Origin: Thalassobacillus devorans MSP14
Lineage (GTDB): Bacteria > Bacillota > Bacilli > Bacillales > Halobacillaceae
Length of the DNA stretch: 64,000 nucleotides
Direction of reading: 5' to 3'
NCBI RefSeq assembly: GCF_000496835.1
Contig: NZ_KI543236.1
Location: 369,866-433,865 of the forward strand
Positions 59,155-64,000 of the stretch are shown one piece after another. A program made the translations under genes and the position numbers. Within the stretch, counting starts at the first letter, position 1. The number at the start of each line of letters is the position of its first letter. The notes beneath the pieces are model-generated. The model was given only the letters and a program-made list of their open reading frames with translations, searched no databases and was not told where the DNA came from.

Positions 59155-60987
59155 TTAATTTAAATTTTTCAGCTTTCTGTATAATGTAGTTCTTCCGATA
59201 CCAAGAATTCTTGCGGTCTGTGAAATATTCCCTTCAGTTTTTTTCAGGGTTTCATTAATGGTCTGTAGTTCAGATTCTTTGAGCGAACTGATCGTTTTTT
59301 TCTGATTCAAGTCAGTAAGAATATAGTGTGGAAAGTGAGTGGGTTCGATATGCCGGGTCTCGGTTAAAAAAGCAGCTTGTCGCAATGCACCAATTAACTG
59401 ACGAACATTTCCCGGCCAGTCGTAGCTGCTTATCAATTGTTTAGTATCAGTAGAGAGATTGAGGATCTTCTTATTCAATTCTTTTTGAATAATTTCCAGG
59501 AGAAATTCAGCTATATTCAGCTTATCAGTACGTTCGCGCAGCGGTGGCAAGTTAATATGTAGATTTTGTAATCGATAAAACAAATCTGCCCGAAAACTTC
59601 CCTCCTGAACCTTTTCCCATAAATCTTCGTTCGTAGCTGCAATTATGCGGATATCAAGTTGAAGAGGCTTGGTTCCCCCAACTCGGGTAATTGTATTATC
59701 ATTCAATACACGCAGTAAAACCACTTGCATCTCAGGCGGCATTTCGGAAATTTCATCAAGAAATAATGTTCCGCCTTCAGCCATCTCGAATTTTCCAGGC
59801 TTCCCTGATTGCTTGGCTCCCGTGAAAGCCCCTGCTTCGTAACCAAACAATTCGCTTTCCAGCAAGGAGTTGGTGATGGCGCCGCAATTAACAGCTATGA
59901 ACGGTTGATGAGACCGGTCGCTGGAATGGTGGATGGCCTGACTCACCAGGTCCTTCCCTGTGCCACTTTCCCCGGTAACCAGGATGGTATAGTCGGTGCT
60001 GGCGGCTTTTTTGGCAAGTTCTATGGCAGCATTAAACTTTTGGTCACATCCGAAGATTTGATCGAATCTACATAGGGAGGATTGGTTTCCTTGTAGATGT
60101 TTTTTGCTTGTTTGTTGGCTCTTTCCCGAGATGTATTTGCGTTTGTCATACAATATCTGTGATTTCCATATGAGCTGATTATTCCTTTTACTTTTGAGAG
60201 ATAAAAAATTGTGAGAAGATAAAATGCTTGAACGCTTGAGAAGCGGTTTAACATTAGAGAAGATCTCGGAAAGGTGGATATTTCCAAGCGACTGATGATC
60301 AATATCAATGATTTCTTTTGCCTCCCGGTTGACGCCTGTTAAAACCCCGTCGTCATCCACTGCAAGCAAGGCCTGTCGATAAAGATTGTCTTCGGAATTC
60401 AAAGAGATGATCAGGTGGTTGTTCGAATCTTCAATTAGAATACGATCCTCTATTTCTCTGGCAGCTACATCTACGATACCAAGGATATGGGGATGATAAT
60501 TTTTATAATGGCCACTGATGTTTAGTACAGCACATAGCTTTCCAGAGGAATCAAAAATCGGTGAGGCAGCACAGTATAGACGATGGTTTCTTTCCAAATA
60601 ATGTTCTTTTCCTACTACAACTAACGGTTTTTTCTCAATAATGACCGTACCTACAGAATTCGTACCCTGCACCTGTTCTGACCAACAGGCTCCCCTGTGT
60701 ACATGAATTGCTTGCATATCTTTTAAGAACCTCACATCACCCTTGGCTTCCAATACATATCCTGAGGGATTACAAATATTAACAATAGAGCTGGTCCCCT
60801 TCAACCACCTGGCCAAACGATCCATGGTAGGAATTATTTTCTGAAAAAGGGTTTTATATTGTTCTCTATAAATCTTGAATTCCGAGTCCTCAATAATTGC
60901 TTCTCCAGCAATTGAGGGATCCACATTCTGCATTTGACTTCGTTCCCAGGATTCTTTTAACCATATAGCTTCATTTTGTGGCATCAT
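59155..60987 (-). CDS. Sigma-54-dependent transcriptional activator, AcoR type
   Basis: A 610-residue enhancer-binding protein. The N-terminal region (about 50-200) is a GAF-type sensor (VNICNPSGYVLEAKGDV, GACWSEQVQGTNSVG, KPLVVVGKEHY) as in AcoR regulators of acetoin or alcohol catabolism. A PAS-like segment follows. The AAA+ domain (about 315-540) has Walker A GESGTGKD, the sigma-54 contact motif GAFTGA, and a Walker B-like GGTLFLDEISE. The C-terminal Fis HTH reads GNISQTARILGIGRTTLYRKL. ATG 60987 follows GAAAGGGTG; a longer frame to 61047 has no ribosome site. It is divergent from the dehydrogenase operon that it probably activates. Confidence 0.93.
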   Translation of the reverse strand: MMPQNEAIWLKESWERSQMQNVDPSIAGEAIIEDSEFKIYREQYKTLFQKIIPTMDRLARWLKGTSSIVNICNPSGYVLEAKGDVRFLKDMQAIHVHRGACWSEQVQGTNSVGTVIIEKKPLVVVGKEHYLERNHRLYCAASPIFDSSGKLCAVLNISGHYKNYHPHILGIVDVAAREIEDRILIEDSNNHLIISLNSEDNLYRQALLAVDDDGVLTGVNREAKEIIDIDHQSLGNIHLSEIFSNVKPLLKRSSILSSHNFLSLKSKRNNQLIWKSQILYDKRKYISGKSQQTSKKHLQGNQSSLCRFDQIFGCDQKFNAAIELAKKAASTDYTILVTGESGTGKDLVSQAIHHSSDRSHQPFIAVNCGAITNSLLESELFGYEAGAFTGAKQSGKPGKFEMAEGGTLFLDEISEMPPEMQVVLLRVLNDNTITRVGGTKPLQLDIRIIAATNEDLWEKVQEGSFRADLFYRLQNLHINLPPLRERTDKLNIAEFLLEIIQKELNKKILNLSTDTKQLISSYDWPGNVRQLIGALRQAAFLTETRHIEPTHFPHYILTDLNQKKTISSLKESELQTINETLKKTEGNISQTARILGIGRTTLYRKLKNLN

Positions 60988-61082
60988 TTTCACCCTTTCC
61001 ACAATAAATAATACTGATATCAAAATATTACCATAATTTTCAGACATTTTACTACATTATATTGGAAATATTTCAATAGCGT

Positions 61083-61118
61083 TGTTCCAAACTGGAACAG
61101 TTGTACCATTTTGGAACA
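61083..61118 (+). promoter_or_regulatory. Two palindromic upstream activating sites
   Basis: TGTTCCA-AAC-TGGAACA (61083-61099, perfect) and TGTACCA-TTT-TGGAACA (61102-61118, one mismatch), with centres 19 bases apart. They lie 40-75 bases upstream of the -24 element, the usual setting of enhancers for sigma-54 activators, and probably bind the AcoR-type protein. Confidence 0.8.
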
Positions 61119-61158
61119 TTCAATTATTTATGTCCCCTTGGAATAGAAGGGTTGAGAG

Positions 61159-61175
61159 TTGGCATGAATTTTGCA
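61159..61175 (+). promoter_or_regulatory. Sigma-54 (-24/-12) promoter
   Basis: TTGGCATGAATTTTGCA matches TTGGCACGRNNNTTGCW at all positions but one (T for C), with the GG and GC dinucleotides at correct spacing. Transcription should start near 61187 towards the dehydrogenase genes. Confidence 0.85.
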
Positions 61176-61234
61176 ATCAATTTAGGTTGAGACAAGTTCT
61201 AAATAGTCAGAAGGAGGTTGATCGTAGTAAAATT

Positions 61235-61248
61235 TGTAAGCGTTTTCT
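61235..61248 (+). promoter_or_regulatory. cre (CcpA) site downstream of the sigma-54 promoter
   Basis: TGTAAGCGTTTTCT fits TGWAARCGYTWNCW at all 14 positions. Located about 50 bases into the transcript, it could act as a roadblock in the presence of preferred sugars. Confidence 0.7.
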
Positions 61249-61372
61249 GTTAGGTGGATTGTTTAGCTCGATCAATCGATTCACTGCCAATCTTGGGTGC
61301 ATCAGGACTGTTAGCTAATGGATAGTAAAGAATAGGAAACACAAATGCTGTATACGAAAAAGGATGGTGGAA

Positions 61373-62425
61373 ATGAAAGCACTAGTTTTAGAAGAATTTA
61401 AAAAACCTTTGACAGTTAGGAATATGGAAGATCCTGAGCTTTCACCAGAAGGGGTGATTGTCCGCGTAGAAGCCAATGGCGTATGCCGTAGTGACTGGCA
61501 TGCCTGGCAGGGGGATTGGGATTGGATTGGAATCGAAATTCCACTGCCACATGTATTAGGACATGAGTTTTCTGGAGTGGTCGAGGAAGTCGGGAAAGAC
61601 GTAAAAAATTTCAAAGCAGGAGACCGTGTTATCGTTCCATTTACTATTGGTGACGGCACATGTCCTTATTGTCAAAGCGGCCATCATAACATCTGTGAAA
61701 ATATTCAGATGCCTGGGTTTACATCTTGGGGCGGTTATGGTCAGTTTGCCCATGTACCGAATGCAGATACGAATTTAGTCCGGCTTCCTGAAAATATCAG
61801 CTTTGTGGAAGCGGCGGGTATGGGATGTCGTTTTATGACTGCCTTTCATGGGGTGACTGATCAGGCGCGTGTAGGTGCCGGAGAATGGGTTGCTGTCCAT
61901 GGTTGCGGAGGCGTAGGGTTATCCTCGGTTCAAATCGCCACGGCTCTTGGTGCTAATGTCATTGCGGTAGACATCGCTGATGATAAGTTAGAATTTGCGA
62001 AAAAACTAGGTGCAGTCGCAACAGTGAATGCTAAAAAAGAAAATGTTCCAGAGGCGATTCAACATATTACAAAGGGTGGTGCCAATGTATCGATTGATGC
62101 ACTGGGTATTCAACAAACTTGCCAGGCTTCTGTCAGCAGTCTGCGCAAGCGGGGAAGACACTTGCAAATTGGGTTGACGACCAGAGAGGAAGAAGGCATG
62201 ATTCCACTTCCCATTGACCTGATCGTTCAGTATGAAATCGAAGTAATTGGATCCCTTGGCATGCAGCCTTCCAGATATCCATATATGCTTGAAATGGTGG
62301 AAAAAGGCAAGTTAAGTCCTAAATCTTTGATTACCAATACCATCCCGTTGGAAGAAGCACCCAGAATTTTTAATGAAATGCAAACCTATGAAAATATCGG
62401 AGTGACGGTAGTAGATAAATGGTAG
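61373..62425 (+). CDS. Zinc-dependent alcohol dehydrogenase
   Basis: A 350-residue medium-chain dehydrogenase. Catalytic zinc ligands are Cys in NGVCRSDWHAWQG and His-Glu in VLGHEFSGVVEEVG. The structural zinc site is CPYCQSGHHNIC (three Cys visible plus a His where the fourth might be expected to differ). The NAD site is HGCGGVGLSSVQIA with an Asp at the end of beta 2 (VIAVDIADDK), favouring NAD+. The start is ATG 61373 after GGATGGTGG; ATG 61364 lies within that region. With the next aldehyde dehydrogenase it can oxidise a primary alcohol to an acid. The natural alcohol is unknown. Confidence 0.92.
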   Translation: MKALVLEEFKKPLTVRNMEDPELSPEGVIVRVEANGVCRSDWHAWQGDWDWIGIEIPLPHVLGHEFSGVVEEVGKDVKNFKAGDRVIVPFTIGDGTCPYCQSGHHNICENIQMPGFTSWGGYGQFAHVPNADTNLVRLPENISFVEAAGMGCRFMTAFHGVTDQARVGAGEWVAVHGCGGVGLSSVQIATALGANVIAVDIADDKLEFAKKLGAVATVNAKKENVPEAIQHITKGGANVSIDALGIQQTCQASVSSLRKRGRHLQIGLTTREEEGMIPLPIDLIVQYEIEVIGSLGMQPSRYPYMLEMVEKGKLSPKSLITNTIPLEEAPRIFNEMQTYENIGVTVVDKW

Positions 62426-62527
62426 ATAATTAGTCGGCATGTTGACAGAGCCGACTTAACCCCACCTTGCCATAAACTTCAATTTAATGTAATTCCTACT
62501 AAATAAAACGAAGGAGGAAGGAATCGT

Positions 62528-64000
62528 ATGAGTCAATTAGCTGTCGATTTAAGGGAAAGAGTGGAAAATTTTCTATCTGGTAATAAAAGGCTATTTATCA
62601 ATGGAGAGTTTGTGGAAAGTGTCTCCGGAAAGACTTTTGAAAGCTATAATCCAGCAACGGGAGAAGTGTTAGCTCATGTGTCTGAAGCAGGACCGGAAGA
62701 CATTGATTCAGCCGTCAAAGCAGCCAGAAAAGCTTTTGACGAAGGTCCCTGGTCTAAAATGGGGACAGCAGAGAGAAGCCGCTTAATGTATAAACTCGCG
62801 GATCTGATGGAAGAACATAAGGACGATCTTGCTCAGTTGGAAACATTGGATAACGGCAAACCGATCAGGGAAACGACACACGGAGATGTACCGCTGGCTA
62901 TCGAGCATATGCGTTATTTTGCAGGGTGGTCTACCAAAATTGTCGGCCAGACTATTCCAGTAAACGGACCGTTTTTAAATTATACCCGCCATGAAGCTGT
63001 CGGTGTAGTTGGGCAGATCATTCCGTGGAACTTCCCGTTATTAATGGCGATGTGGAAATTGGGTGCTGCTCTGGCAACGGGGTGTACCGTCGTATTAAAA
63101 CCGGCTGAACAGACACCTCTTTCTGCTCTTTACCTGGGAAAGCTGGCTCAGGAGGCTGGTTTCCCGGAAGGGGTTATTAATATTGTTCCTGGATTTGGAG
63201 AAACTGCAGGCCAGCCACTTGTCGATCACCCGGAAGTGAACAAAATCGCCTTTACAGGTTCTACTGTAGTCGGAAAGCAAATTATGGAAAGGGCTTCCAA
63301 AACTTTAAAACGCGTCACACTGGAATTAGGCGGGAAGTCTCCGAATATCATCTTACCTGATGCGGATTTGAATCAAGCGATTCCAGGTGCCCTGAATGGC
63401 GTCATGTTCAACCAGGGTCAAGTATGTAGTGCAGGTTCCCGTGTATTTGTACAAAAGAAACATTTTGATAATGTCGTTGCTGATATGGTCAGTCATGCAG
63501 AAAAAATTAAGCAGGGAGCAGGGATTCATCAGGACACAGAAATTGGTCCACTGGTTTCTACCGAACAACAGGACCGGGTATTAGGCTATATAGAAAAAGG
63601 AAGAGATGAAGGTGCGGAACTATTAGTCGGGGGTAGTAAGCCATCCGAACAAGGCTATTTTGTATCTCCAACTATATTTGCCAATGTACAGGATGAAATG
63701 ACGATTGCCAAAGAAGAAATTTTTGGCCCAGTCATTTCAGCCATGCCTTATGATGATTTGGATGAGCTGATCAACCGGGCCAATGACAGTGACTATGGTC
63801 TTGCTGCTGGTGTTTGGACTAGAGATGTAGGAAAAGCCCATTATATTGCTGATAATCTTAAAGCAGGTACGGTATGGGTAAACTGTTACAACGCTTTTGA
63901 TGCTGCTTCACCATTTGGTGGGTACAAGCAATCCGGTATCGGCCGAGAGATGGGATCCTATGCGCTGGAGAATTATACTGAAGTGAAAAGTGTCTGGGTT
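62528..64000 (+). CDS. NAD-dependent aldehyde dehydrogenase, 3'-partial
   Basis: The frame from ATG 62528 (after AAGGAGGAAGG) stays open for 491 codons to the window edge and lacks only the last few residues. Sequence is classical [42 protein letters not shown], Glu in [11 protein letters not shown], catalytic Cys in [11 protein letters not shown], and [15 protein letters not shown]. The last codons read [11 protein letters not shown], which is near the normal C-terminus. It is similar to Bacillus DhaS and AcoD-type enzymes. It is about 100 bases after the alcohol dehydrogenase and probably forms a two-gene alcohol-to-acid operon under the AcoR-type regulator. Confidence 0.93.
   Translation, partial: MSQLAVDLRERVENFLSGNKRLFINGEFVESVSGKTFESYNPATGEVLAHVSEAGPEDIDSAVKAARKAFDEGPWSKMGTAERSRLMYKLADLMEEHKDDLAQLETLDNGKPIRETTHGDVPLAIEHMRYFAGWSTKIVGQTIPVNGPFLNYTRHEAVGVVGQIIPWNFPLLMAMWKLGAALATGCTVVLKPAEQTPLSALYLGKLAQEAGFPEGVINIVPGFGETAGQPLVDHPEVNKIAFTGSTVVGKQIMERASKTLKRVTLELGGKSPNIILPDADLNQAIPGALNGVMFNQGQVCSAGSRVFVQKKHFDNVVADMVSHAEKIKQGAGIHQDTEIGPLVSTEQQDRVLGYIEKGRDEGAELLVGGSKPSEQGYFVSPTIFANVQDEMTIAKEEIFGPVISAMPYDDLDELINRANDSDYGLAAGVWTRDVGKAHYIADNLKAGTVWVNCYNAFDAASPFGGYKQSGIGREMGSYALENYTEVKSVWV

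Noticed and set aside
1-64000. Insertion sequences, prophage genes, tRNA or rRNA genes
   Set aside because: I saw no transposase, integrase or phage motifs and no RNA gene. A tRNA search by a dedicated program would be needed to exclude short genes fully.

Overview
The window reads as a chromosomal segment of a low-to-moderate G+C Gram-positive, endospore-forming bacterium of the Bacillaceae, probably a halotolerant genus such as Thalassobacillus, Halobacillus, Virgibacillus or Oceanobacillus. The reasons are strong AAGGAGG ribosome-binding sites, frequent GTG and TTG starts, cre-like sites, sigma-A promoters, an RsbT-type regulator, PTS/PRD regulation, acidic proteins and Bacillaceae-type dispersed repeats. 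The genus is inference; no rRNA or tRNA gene is present.

Aromatic region, about 1-32.4 kb. It opens with a formylglycine-generating enzyme (5' end cut off) and a lipoprotein arylsulfatase, then a FAH-family hydrolase and a XylR_N/V4R/PucR-type regulator. Cluster A (6.5-15.8 kb) follows: a two-component flavin monooxygenase of the HpaB/PheA type, its flavin reductase, a catechol 2,3-dioxygenase, acylating acetaldehyde dehydrogenase, 4-hydroxy-2-oxovalerate aldolase, hydratase, 4-oxalocrotonate decarboxylase, tautomerase, 2-hydroxymuconic semialdehyde dehydrogenase and a RibF-like FAD synthetase. Together these can take a phenol through catechol to pyruvate and acetyl-CoA. Cluster B (17.0-20.4 kb) repeats the dehydrogenase, hydratase, decarboxylase and tautomerase, between an IclR and a LysR regulator. 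Cluster C (22.5-32.3 kb) has a Rieske oxygenase (alpha, beta), a TrxR-like ferredoxin reductase, a second catechol-type dioxygenase, an ACMSD-like amidohydrolase, a dicluster ferredoxin, pyruvate carboxylase and a 3-hydroxyacyl-CoA dehydrogenase. No 2-hydroxymuconic semialdehyde hydrolase and no dihydrodiol dehydrogenase was found.

Beta-glucan region, 32.4-41.4 kb: a sugar-binding lipoprotein, two ABC permeases, a LacI regulator, a GH1 beta-glucosidase and a large secreted GH16 laminarinase-like enzyme. GAAACCGGTTTC operators lie upstream of the transporter and of the GH16 gene, including a perfect 40-bp palindrome.

Mixed region, 41.4-54.1 kb: an aldo/keto reductase, an Asp/Glu-type racemase, a coiled-coil microprotein, an FNR-like regulator with a candidate FNR box controlling a divergent membrane-protein/UbiA operon, a frameshifted DUF4440-like gene, a 760-residue Ig-like protein, an SRPBCC/ArsR pair, an RsbT homologue, a MarR/MFS pair and a frameshifted formamidase.

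Right end, 54.1-64.0 kb: a PRD regulator with ascorbate-type PTS EIIB and EIIC, a Gly/Gln-rich protein, and an AcoR-type sigma-54 activator divergent from a zinc alcohol dehydrogenase and an aldehyde dehydrogenase (3' end cut off), with visible enhancer, -24/-12 and cre sites between them.

Two dispersed repeat families run through the window: six palindromic terminator-like copies with a GCCTGACCCC...GGGGTCAGGC core, and four copies of a 27-bp motif containing GGTCCTCCAGT. No IS element, CRISPR array or RNA gene was recognised.
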